Positions 8,438 through 15,775 of a stretch of 64,000 bases of DNA are shown piece after piece (position 1 is the first letter of the stretch; each line of letters starts with the position of its first letter). The stretch lies in assembly GCA_015665315.1 (NCBI GenBank), contig JADFAK010000095.1, positions 1 through 64,000 on the forward strand, written 5' to 3'. The DNA comes from Flavobacteriales bacterium. Lineage in GTDB: Bacteria > Bacteroidota > Bacteroidia > Flavobacteriales_D > Sanyastnellaceae. Both the position numbers and the translations under genes were made by a program. The notes under the pieces are model-generated. The model had not been told where the DNA came from. It saw only the letters and a program-made list of their open reading frames with translations, and ran no database searches.

Positions 8438-8969
8438 CGTTGGACTCCCCTTCTTTCATGACTCTATAATGTGCAGCTAAAAGTCCCAAAACCCGACTGA
8501 ATTGATCCATGGCTTGCTGGGTAGGATCACTGATTTCTTGGCCTTTTAGCTTCAACACAAGTAAGCCATATAAGCCCGTAATCAAAGATTCGACATCGCC
8601 TACATCTGACCTATCCATATGGCGTTGAAACTCCTCCATACTCGGCGTTACGGCAACAAATGTTTCCTGGTATTTCTTATTTTTAATTGAGTTGAGCAAA
8701 TTCACGTGCAATTGTTGCAACTCGGCCAATGTATCGACCACTTCCTTAACGTGACCTTTGACTTCACAATCTTGATCTTTCATCGATTGACACAAGTCTT
8801 GAAACCAAACTACTTCGTCGGCCCTTCGCTTTGGCGCCATTGACTCTCCAATGAATCCTCCGTAAATCGAAGCTTCGAATTTTGCTGCCCGGGCCATGTC
8901 TTCCATTTGCCACATAAAGAGCACGTACTCAACTATATTCGTCTGCCTTTTCTGTTCAGCTATTGTCAT
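8424..8969 (-). CDS. DUF4924 family protein
   Basis: The 181-residue protein begins MTIAEQKRQTNIVEYVLFMWQ. This pattern of a helix with NIxEYxLxMWQxED is what I recognise as DUF4924, a family limited to Bacteroidetes and without known function. It is predicted all-helical and soluble, with no signal peptide. Its ATG overlaps the stop of the OmpH-like gene as ATGA (8966-8969), so the two are coupled. Its 3' end overlaps the convergent PAS kinase gene by 14 bp. Confidence 0.85.
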   Translation of the reverse strand: MTIAEQKRQTNIVEYVLFMWQMEDMARAAKFEASIYGGFIGESMAPKRRADEVVWFQDLCQSMKDQDCEVKGHVKEVVDTLAELQQLHVNLLNSIKNKKYQETFVAVTPSMEEFQRHMDRSDVGDVESLITGLYGLLVLKLKGQEISDPTQQAMDQFSRVLGLLAAHYRVMKEGESNVNLN

Positions 8970-9601
8970 TCGCCCTCCATTTCAGCTTTCTTCGAAGCAT
9001 ATTCAGCGTTCAAAATACTTACGATCTGATCGGTAATATCCAAAGATTCACTCGAATATAGAATGCTCGCCAATTGAACATTCTTGTTCATCACGACATC
9101 GATATTGTTCTCCTTCGCATAGCGCTCAACACACTCAGTGACGTCTAGAAATACCTCGGTGTTGAAATCAATTTGGAGTTTTTCAATCTCGTATTGCATA
9201 CTCTGCAACCTTTGCTCTCGCCCCGCCATGTCTTGCATTGCCTTTTCCTGATCAGCCTCTGTCGCTCCCGGCTGTGAAAGATAATCCTGCCATTTCGCCA
9301 TTTCCGTTTGATAAGACTCCATTTCTCGGTTGTACCTTCTCGCTGCAGCTTGCGACTTGTCTTCTAACAAGGGTGTTTCATCAAGTACAAACTGGTATTG
9401 TGTAAGTATAGAATCCTCAAGCACAAAAGCCACTGTAGGCACTCCAGCCCGACCTGGTTCTCTATCTGAATCCAAAAGATCAACGCTTTCACGCGCATTC
9501 ATGGTTCCAAGGTCTTTAGGCCCTTTGTTTTGCTGGGTGAACAAATAAATTACACAAGCCGCTAAAACGACGCTAATTCCCAATGATATCTTGCTCAACA
9601 T
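8966..9601 (-). CDS. OmpH/Skp-like periplasmic protein
   Basis: The protein has 211 residues. Residues 5-23 form an uncleaved-looking membrane anchor followed by a linker. Residues 54-205 show the OmpH/Skp plan: a short strand (VAFVLEDSIL), a long charged coiled coil (about 80-150), then helices and strands ending in DITDQIVSILNAEY. Skp proteins are trimeric chaperones that hold unfolded outer-membrane proteins in the periplasm. A role in envelope protein handling is therefore likely but not shown. It is cotranscribed with the DUF4924 gene downstream and starts 5 bp after the small gene at 9607-9846. Confidence 0.82.
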   Translation of the reverse strand: MLSKISLGISVVLAACVIYLFTQQNKGPKDLGTMNARESVDLLDSDREPGRAGVPTVAFVLEDSILTQYQFVLDETPLLEDKSQAAARRYNREMESYQTEMAKWQDYLSQPGATEADQEKAMQDMAGREQRLQSMQYEIEKLQIDFNTEVFLDVTECVERYAKENNIDVVMNKNVQLASILYSSESLDITDQIVSILNAEYASKKAEMEGE

Positions 9602-9606
9602 AATGC

Positions 9607-9846
9607 TTAATTTGTCTTCGAATTTTCATTTAATCCCCTGCGCATCTCCAAGAACAGACCCATAGTATGATCAAGAAAAGCCGGTGATAAAATCTTTTCA
9701 ATCTCATCCACCGAGCTCACATCATCTTCTTGCCATTTATAAACTTGCTTATATCGCTCAAGTTCAATTTCCAAAATGTACTTTGCATTCCAATGAAAGA
9801 TGCTCAGTCGAAAATGTGGGTGTGGTATTTGTTTTACTAGTCGCAC
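9607..9846 (-). CDS. Small conserved protein of unknown function
   Basis: The frame is open further upstream to an ATG at 9957, but a perfect -7 element (TATCTTTG, 9864-9857 on this strand) lies inside that extension. A start at GTG 9846, giving 79 residues, therefore fits better and removes a 67-bp overlap with the divergent gene. The core begins VRLVKQIPHPHFRLSIFHW. This resembles short bacteroidetal proteins of about 80-100 residues that start near a KQIPH motif. It has no signal peptide or membrane segment. It is the first gene of the run with OmpH-like and DUF4924. Function is unknown. Confidence 0.7.
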   Translation of the reverse strand: MRLVKQIPHPHFRLSIFHWNAKYILEIELERYKQVYKWQEDDVSSVDEIEKILSPAFLDHTMGLFLEMRRGLNENSKTN

Positions 9847-9856
9847 GTAGAAGAGG

Positions 9857-9864
9857 CAAAGATA
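9857..9864 (-). promoter_or_regulatory. -7 element (TATCTTTG) before the small gene
   Basis: Read on the minus strand this is TATCTTTG, ending 10 bp before the GTG at 9846. It decides the start of the small gene, because a promoter inside the longer frame would leave the upstream codons untranscribed. Confidence 0.5.
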
Positions 9865-9890
9865 GTTGTTGTTATCAATTTTATTGAGCC

Positions 9891-10787
9891 ATGAAGGCAA
9901 ATGAATTTTCAAATCGTTTTGTTCGCGACCTATCGTGGATTCTCTGCAGTCCACCACTAATGAAAAGTGTTGTTTTTAACGATGATTCATCAGAAATGTC
10001 GTTTTGGAATCCTCCGCCTTTGAGCGCATTAATTCCTTGGCTGGAATGGCACGATACACATCCTAGACATCTCGAAGAGTATATGGCACTCGATCATTCC
10101 ACTCCAACGGGGAAAATCTTTGAGTTATACCTCCAGTTCTTTTTTACCGAACACCCAGCGTATGAGCTCCTTGACTCTAACATTCAGCTTAGCGAAGAAG
10201 GCAAGACCATAGGGGAGCTGGATCTCATTATCCGTGATCATGTTTCTGAAGAGACTTTACATATTGAAGCAGCCTGCAAGTTTTACCTCTCAAGTAATTA
10301 TAGTAAAAGCTGGAATTCATGGATCGGTCCGAATAGTTCGGATTCCCTCGATAAGAAAATCGACAAACTCTCTCAGCAATTGAATAATATCCATTCGGAT
10401 ACGGCTGCAAAACATTTGCGAAGCTCATCTATTCAAATAAATCGCTCAGTTGCTTTCATGAAAGGCTACTTCTTCCATCACCTCAAACATGTGCATCAAC
10501 CGAGAAACCCTAAAAATAGTTCGCCTAACTATTGCACTGGTGTGTGGATCTACCATTCTGAAATCCCTTCGTTTGACCCGCATCAACAGGTGTGGCATAT
10601 CTTATCTCGAGATCGTTGGTTTGCCCCTATGCTAACCGAAAATCACGGCTCTTCCTTGAAGGATCTTAAGCAATTCATCGAAGACTCTCTTCAAAAACAA
10701 AACCGCCCTGTGTTATTGGCACGGATGTTAGACGGTCATTCCGAAGACCTGAGAATGTTTATTGTGGCAGACAGCTGGCCCTATTGA
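9891..10787 (+). CDS. DUF1853 family protein, nuclease-like fold
   Basis: The 298-residue protein matches DUF1853 by its opening (RDLSWILCSPPL), a conserved TGKIFELYLQ helix (73-82) and the central GELDLI...HIEAACKFYL block (108-133). That block looks like a PD-(D/E)xK-type core: E78, D111 and E126 with A128/K130 in place of the usual ExK. Catalysis is unproven because the lysine is displaced. It carries no signal peptide. Its 3' end overlaps the convergent LytTR regulator gene by 7 bp. The biological role of DUF1853 is not known to me. Confidence 0.75.
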   Translation: MKANEFSNRFVRDLSWILCSPPLMKSVVFNDDSSEMSFWNPPPLSALIPWLEWHDTHPRHLEEYMALDHSTPTGKIFELYLQFFFTEHPAYELLDSNIQLSEEGKTIGELDLIIRDHVSEETLHIEAACKFYLSSNYSKSWNSWIGPNSSDSLDKKIDKLSQQLNNIHSDTAAKHLRSSSIQINRSVAFMKGYFFHHLKHVHQPRNPKNSSPNYCTGVWIYHSEIPSFDPHQQVWHILSRDRWFAPMLTENHGSSLKDLKQFIEDSLQKQNRPVLLARMLDGHSEDLRMFIVADSWPY

Positions 10788-11533
10788 TCCAGCCACTCTT
10801 TGAATTCCTTGGTTCGTTCTCTAGCGACGATGATTTCAAGATCTTCTAACCCACTCAATGTGATCTTCAATCTACTAGTACTCCATTGGTAAATTTCCTT
10901 GTTCGCATCAATAGACACGATGCACGATCTATTCACACGGAAAAATCGAGTGGGGTCTATTAAGCCTGACACCGTCTCCAACGTGTAATCAATATCGTAG
11001 CTCCGTTTAGACTCAGTGAATATGTATGTGCCTTTTTGGAGACTGTAGAACGCCATTACTTCGGCTGCGGGTACAACAACGATCTTCGACCCTGATTTCA
11101 CCATGAACCTCTTCTTAAAACTCCCCGTTTGCCCCATTTGAGCAGAAAGCTCTTCCCATAAACTTGTGTGACTAGGGACAACCATTCTCTTTGCCTTAGC
11201 CAGAGCCACTGACAAATCCTCTGGGGAGTAGGGCTTCAAGAGGTAGTCAACTCCATTTGCCTTAAATGCATCTATGGCATACTGATCAAAAGCGGTGGTA
11301 AAAATAATGGGCACTTCTATTTTAAGCTCTTCGAAGATTTCAAAACTCAATCCATCACCCAGTTGGATATCTGATATGATAACATCCGGCATCGAGGCTT
11401 CGCGCAAATAATTCATAGACTCTTCAACCGACTCCAATCGGGCCTCAATAATTATTTCTGTCGACACTTGTTTTAGGGCACGGACTAGAAAGTTCGCCGC
11501 ACGCTCCTCATCCTCTATTATTACAAGTCTCAT
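10781..11533 (-). CDS. LytTR-family response regulator
   Basis: The 250-residue protein has a receiver (1-120) with E7/D8, phosphoacceptor D55 (IISDIQLGDG) and a lysine in LLKPYSP. A LytTR DNA-binding domain covers about 145-245, with FFRVNRSCIVS as a recognisable segment. It is the output gene of the operon that begins with the TonB receptor at 15666. Its ATG overlaps the kinase stop by 4 bp. The kinase upstream is its obvious partner. It probably binds direct repeats in promoters and may control the receptor operon itself. Confidence 0.95.
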   Translation of the reverse strand: MRLVIIEDEERAANFLVRALKQVSTEIIIEARLESVEESMNYLREASMPDVIISDIQLGDGLSFEIFEELKIEVPIIFTTAFDQYAIDAFKANGVDYLLKPYSPEDLSVALAKAKRMVVPSHTSLWEELSAQMGQTGSFKKRFMVKSGSKIVVVPAAEVMAFYSLQKGTYIFTESKRSYDIDYTLETVSGLIDPTRFFRVNRSCIVSIDANKEIYQWSTSRLKITLSGLEDLEIIVARERTKEFKEWLDQ

Positions 11534-12564
11534 CTACTCTTTGTTAAAACTGGGATTCTCACTATAAATTCCTCGTCCTGGATTATCTCAACTGGGATAT
11601 CGGTGAAATAGGCATAACGTGATTGAATATTTTCAAGGCCAATACCTTTTGACTCTTCAGCCGAAGATTTCAACCGGATTCTATTACGAATTTCGAGCAT
11701 CTCGCCTGAACGGGAAACGTTCACAATCAAGGGCTTATTTTTGCCGATTTCATTGTGTTTGACCGCATTTTCGATCAACAGTTGAAAAGACATAGGGACA
11801 ACATACTCATCCTTCTTCGCCTCCAAATTAAAATTCACTTCCAACGAATTACCAAATCGAATCTCCATGAGGAACACAAAAGTCTTGGCAAAATCGAGCT
11901 CTTCCTGCAAAGGCACTAGCTCCACGTTTCTGCTGTCGAGCACATAACGATATACGTTGCTCAACTTGGCGATAAATTGGACCGCCAAATCGGGATTTTC
12001 GTACACCAGTTCACTCAGCACATTGAAGCTATTGAATAGGAAATGTGGATTGATTTGACTCCGCAAAGACTCATATTTGTAGGTCATCATTTCCGCCTTC
12101 AATCGTTCTGCCTCAGTCTCTTTGTTCTTCCAATTTTTGAAGAAGCCCACTGCGGTCAAAATTCCAGCAATAAGTAGTGAAATCTTAACTGCGAGTACTA
12201 TAGTCTGAATGGCCCAATTGGAAAGATCATCTATTCCCCCGTTGATCATTATTTCGAAAGCTCCGCATACCACCAAAATTGCCAAAGAAGAATAGGTAGA
12301 CAAGACTACAATTCCTAAAATCAACCTCAACAATGGCTTCTCTATCCAGCTCACTTTCTTATCCAAGAAATTGGTCAAGTAGCCATTTCCAAACCACTGC
12401 GTCAGCCAGATCGTCGCCGACCAAAGTGTGGCGAATACAAACACTCTTGCTGAGCTAAAAACCCTGCCATCAGTAAAGTAATAGGCAGCCAATACACTAG
12501 CTATCAAAGCCAGTATCATATGTCCCCACCAGGAACCGAGCAGTTTTGAAAGGAAATTAGACAT
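11530..12564 (-). CDS. LytS-type membrane histidine kinase
   Basis: The 344-residue protein has about four membrane spans (roughly 16-30, 41-58, 78-105, 120-143). A coiled segment and a His_kinase (PF06580-type) domain follow, with H174 in SQINPHFLFNSFN. The HATPase_c-like end carries NAVKHN and GIGLENI. Kinases of this type pair with LytTR regulators, and the next gene encodes one. The 5' end overlaps the 2TM gene by 8 bp, so all genes from 13487 down are tightly packed. It has no large periplasmic domain; the ligand may be sensed in the membrane or through the 2TM protein. Confidence 0.95.
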   Translation of the reverse strand: MSNFLSKLLGSWWGHMILALIASVLAAYYFTDGRVFSSARVFVFATLWSATIWLTQWFGNGYLTNFLDKKVSWIEKPLLRLILGIVVLSTYSSLAILVVCGAFEIMINGGIDDLSNWAIQTIVLAVKISLLIAGILTAVGFFKNWKNKETEAERLKAEMMTYKYESLRSQINPHFLFNSFNVLSELVYENPDLAVQFIAKLSNVYRYVLDSRNVELVPLQEELDFAKTFVFLMEIRFGNSLEVNFNLEAKKDEYVVPMSFQLLIENAVKHNEIGKNKPLIVNVSRSGEMLEIRNRIRLKSSAEESKGIGLENIQSRYAYFTDIPVEIIQDEEFIVRIPVLTKSR

Positions 12565-12838
12565 TTCTATTTTCCTTGTCGATGATCTCCTGTATTCTCT
12601 TCTTCTCCCAGTCTTTACCTAAAAACCTTCCTTTACCAAATACACCAAGCCAGTGAAAGAATACACCTATGCCCCATCCCAAAGTGGGCCAAAAGAACCA
12701 AATATGATCCATGCCCTGAATGAGGTTCATAATGAAAAAGAAAATGTTCACACAAACGAAAACAAACAAATGGCTATAAAATCCGCGTTCCTCGCGGGCT
12801 TGTTTTCGAGCTTCTGCATATTGTCGATTATCAGTCAT
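12557..12838 (-). CDS. 2TM domain protein
   Basis: The 93-residue protein carries the 2TM domain (PF13239-like). A charged N-terminal helix (YAEARKQAREERGFYSH) leads to two membrane spans around 22-40 and 46-66 and a short basic C-terminus. Such domains are often fused to, or encoded next to, LytS-type kinases in Bacteroidetes, and that is the case here. It overlaps both neighbours by 8 bp. It may act as a membrane accessory to the kinase. Confidence 0.88.
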   Translation of the reverse strand: MTDNRQYAEARKQAREERGFYSHLFVFVCVNIFFFIMNLIQGMDHIWFFWPTLGWGIGVFFHWLGVFGKGRFLGKDWEKKRIQEIIDKENRNV

Positions 12839-13487
12839 GACTTTCAGTATTACAAGATGTACTTAAATTTTGAAGTTCTCTCTTCCCCCACGTCGGGTGT
12901 ATTTTGGATACAACAGGATACTCATCAAACTTGTCATGGGCTATCTTCGCTTGTTGACAAAGCTCGGTTATGTCTTTTCCAAAAAACTGGGCCTTCCCCA
13001 TCTCGTTCTGTATCTGCATATACTGAGCTCGCGGGTTATTGGGATCTAACTTCAACGCCTTCCCCACGGCTTGTCCGCTTAACATTCCAAACTTCATTCC
13101 CCGAGTCCCTGGGTCAACTACCAATCGACCACTATAATAAAATGCGTGCATCGTGTGCGCTTCCGACTCATCTGGGGCCAATTCCAGCATCTTAGTGATC
13201 GATTTCTCGGCTTCATCGAGATAAGTATCTTTTGTTTCTCCATCCACCTTATCGATAAAACTCATGATAATAAAACAATGTGCTCGATAGTATGAAGGGA
13301 GCCATTCGCCTTGGGCAACATTGGCAATCCTTTCAAATTGATTGGCAGCTTCCCTGAAATCTGGGGCCGATTGGCATTTCTCAAATTTCACTAGAGCCTG
13401 TCCCATAGCTTTTTCATATTCTGGGCCTCCGGCAAATGATGTTATGCCGACGAATAAAATTCCTACTAAAAGAAGTGTTCTTTTCAT
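12831..13487 (-). CDS. Secreted TPR-like protein
   Basis: The 218-residue protein starts with a signal peptide (about 1-19, ending FAGG). Helical repeats resembling tetratricopeptide units follow, for example around 60-100 and 140-165 (GKALKLDPNNPRAQY). It is presumably periplasmic. It starts 10 bp after the TonB receptor gene and overlaps the 2TM gene by 8 bp. A role linking the receptor to the kinase is suggested only by the operon. Confidence 0.78.
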   Translation of the reverse strand: MKRTLLLVGILFVGITSFAGGPEYEKAMGQALVKFEKCQSAPDFREAANQFERIANVAQGEWLPSYYRAHCFIIMSFIDKVDGETKDTYLDEAEKSITKMLELAPDESEAHTMHAFYYSGRLVVDPGTRGMKFGMLSGQAVGKALKLDPNNPRAQYMQIQNEMGKAQFFGKDITELCQQAKIAHDKFDEYPVVSKIHPTWGKRELQNLSTSCNTESHD

Positions 13488-13497
13488 GACGTTAAAT

Positions 13498-15666
13498 TTA
13501 TTGATCGTTTATCTTATCTAACTGGTTAAGCTGAGAATTCTTTGAAAAGGTGATGAAACACCCTATAAAAAAGAACCTATCTGCTCCGGGCACTATGGCC
13601 TCTTTTGTGTACTCTCCGCTGCTATTCGGCTGATTGGAAAAGGTATATCCAAATTCATTCTTTACCCCCAATACATTCGTAGCAGACGCGAAGAAGATTA
13701 TATTCTGACGATACAGGAAGCTGACATTCATATTCAAACTATTGTAGGCCTTCAAACGCCCTTCATTAAATCCATCTTCGTTTAGATCATTGTATCGACG
13801 CGGACTACCGTACATATACGTTAAGCCAACTTGTGACCTGATTTTGCTGAACCAATGCTTGTAGACAAGCGAAAAATTGTGCTTGCTCACAAATGTTGGA
13901 ACCGCCTCTCCCGGATAATCACGGTAATCTCGTTCACTTTCTAAAAAGGAATAAGACACCCAATAGTCTCCGTTTTTAATTGTGGTCTTGTCCCTCCAGA
14001 AGACGTCCACCCCGTACGCAAATCCCGTTCCCGAATTATCGTAGGTCGTTTGAAAGGCTGGCTTACTAGCGTCGTACTTGACTAAATCGTCGTAATTCTT
14101 GTAGTATGCCTCTGCCCTCAAGGTGCGAGATCCCTTTACGTATTGCGCGCTGAGGATATAATGATCAGCCCGTTCGAGTTTTAAATTCGTCGAATAAATC
14201 AAATAATCATCCAAGGGGTTTTGGTAAAACCAACCGTAAGCAGCACTCACTTGTGTATACTCATTGATTTTATATGCTGTCGACAAGCGAGGTGAAACAG
14301 TCCATTGGTCCAATAACTGAGAATGCTCGCCTCGCCCACCAATTCGAGCCACAATGCGATTGGTTAAATGTACATCCGACTCCATATAGACCGCCTGCCT
14401 ATTCTCAGTGAAGTCTGCTTGGAAGTCAAGGCTGTCAGCCAAATAACCCTGGGCGTATTCCTGGCCAAACATTTCAATTCCTGATCTCAATTTAACGCGC
14501 TCTGCCACCTGCCAGATGGTCGAAACCTTTCCGTGCCACCCGCTTAAATCTTCTCTATATTCATCGGAATTCAATCCTATGCGATCTTCATCAAGAGTAT
14601 ACGATCCGCCAACTTTCAAAATCAACTTATCACTCAAAGGAGTTAGGTAGTTCAGATTGGTAAATGCATTTCGATTTCTCAGATCTACTTTCAATCTATT
14701 CTCCTCGTAATTAGAATTATTCTGCGTTAGAACAAAACTCGACTCCCCCACATTGGTATAGAATTTAAGCATCCCGGCCTTCCCCGTCTTTTGCCGAATT
14801 CCTATCGCACCAGTGGCCGTTTGAACTGGTTTATCCCATGAATAATTTTGTGGTACTACCGCTAGGTATGGACCGAGGTTCAGATAGTTCAGACTTGCAG
14901 TCACAGCACCCCTATCCCAAAGCGCCGTCCCAGCTATATCACCTCCGACCGACATAATCCCTAGGTTGAGCTGTGCTTGTTCGGGCATATCATTCGTATT
15001 CAAGACGAGCGCCGAAGACAAAGCCTGTCCATACTCTGCTGAGTAACCACCTGTACTGAATACTGTACCACTGAACATGAATGGATTAAATCGTCCTCTG
15101 GTCGCCGTATTGGGCGCTGCTGAGTTATACGGTTTGTAGACTAACAGCCCGTCTATATACGTCGCGGTTTCTTCGCTATCTCCTCCTCTCACAAATAATT
15201 TTCCAGATTCACCAACCGTTGATGTCCCCGGTAAAGTTTGCAAAGCACCACTAATATCGCCGCTTGCACCTGCCGTTGTAACTATATCAAGCGGCCTTAG
15301 AACTACGGCTTTCTTCGTATCACTCGCCTCAAAAGCACCAGCGGAAATGGTCGCTGCTTTTAACTCATTAAACCTTTCCTTCAGTTCGATAGTCTCATTC
15401 CAGGAATTCGTAGGTAATACCAAATCATAAAAACGGGATTGAAAACCTAAAAACTCAATGGCTAACTTGAAATCTCCTTCCAAATCAGTTTTGATGACAA
15501 ACTTACCTTCAAGATCTGTAGAGGCGCCATCAAAAGTGCCTTGGATATATACGTTGGCACCTGGCAGCGGCTGGCCCTGATCGTCGATAACCAGACCCTG
15601 GATATTGGATTGTGCCAATACTTGGATTGACAAAAGAGAGCAAACTAGAAAGGTGAATATCTTCAC
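13498..15666 (-). CDS. TonB-dependent receptor, first gene of a LytS/LytTR operon
   Basis: The 722-residue protein starts at GTG 15666 with a signal peptide (about 1-18). A carboxypeptidase-like regulatory domain (22-105, with GLVIDDQGQPLPGANVYI) precedes a plug domain (about 115-235, with GDSEETATYIDG) and a beta-barrel to the C-terminus. No SusD partner is encoded nearby, so import of a polysaccharide through a SusCD pair is unlikely. The four genes that follow encode a TPR-like protein, a 2TM protein, a kinase and its regulator. The receptor may thus be part of a sensing pathway, or be regulated by it. The substrate cannot be read from sequence. Confidence 0.9.
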   Translation of the reverse strand: MKIFTFLVCSLLSIQVLAQSNIQGLVIDDQGQPLPGANVYIQGTFDGASTDLEGKFVIKTDLEGDFKLAIEFLGFQSRFYDLVLPTNSWNETIELKERFNELKAATISAGAFEASDTKKAVVLRPLDIVTTAGASGDISGALQTLPGTSTVGESGKLFVRGGDSEETATYIDGLLVYKPYNSAAPNTATRGRFNPFMFSGTVFSTGGYSAEYGQALSSALVLNTNDMPEQAQLNLGIMSVGGDIAGTALWDRGAVTASLNYLNLGPYLAVVPQNYSWDKPVQTATGAIGIRQKTGKAGMLKFYTNVGESSFVLTQNNSNYEENRLKVDLRNRNAFTNLNYLTPLSDKLILKVGGSYTLDEDRIGLNSDEYREDLSGWHGKVSTIWQVAERVKLRSGIEMFGQEYAQGYLADSLDFQADFTENRQAVYMESDVHLTNRIVARIGGRGEHSQLLDQWTVSPRLSTAYKINEYTQVSAAYGWFYQNPLDDYLIYSTNLKLERADHYILSAQYVKGSRTLRAEAYYKNYDDLVKYDASKPAFQTTYDNSGTGFAYGVDVFWRDKTTIKNGDYWVSYSFLESERDYRDYPGEAVPTFVSKHNFSLVYKHWFSKIRSQVGLTYMYGSPRRYNDLNEDGFNEGRLKAYNSLNMNVSFLYRQNIIFFASATNVLGVKNEFGYTFSNQPNSSGEYTKEAIVPGADRFFFIGCFITFSKNSQLNQLDKINDQ

Positions 15667-15775
15667 GGTTAAGAATTTTGGTGCAAGTTGCCGATTTACT
15701 TAGGTAATTTGCACACGAAAATGCTCAACCGTAGAAAATAACGACCGAATTGTAAAAGACAAGAGTCGAACTGAA

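Noticed and set aside
12653-13195. 180-codon plus-strand frame
   Set aside because: It lies opposite the 2TM and TPR-like genes, which have clear domains and fit the operon. The plus-strand translation shows no domain.
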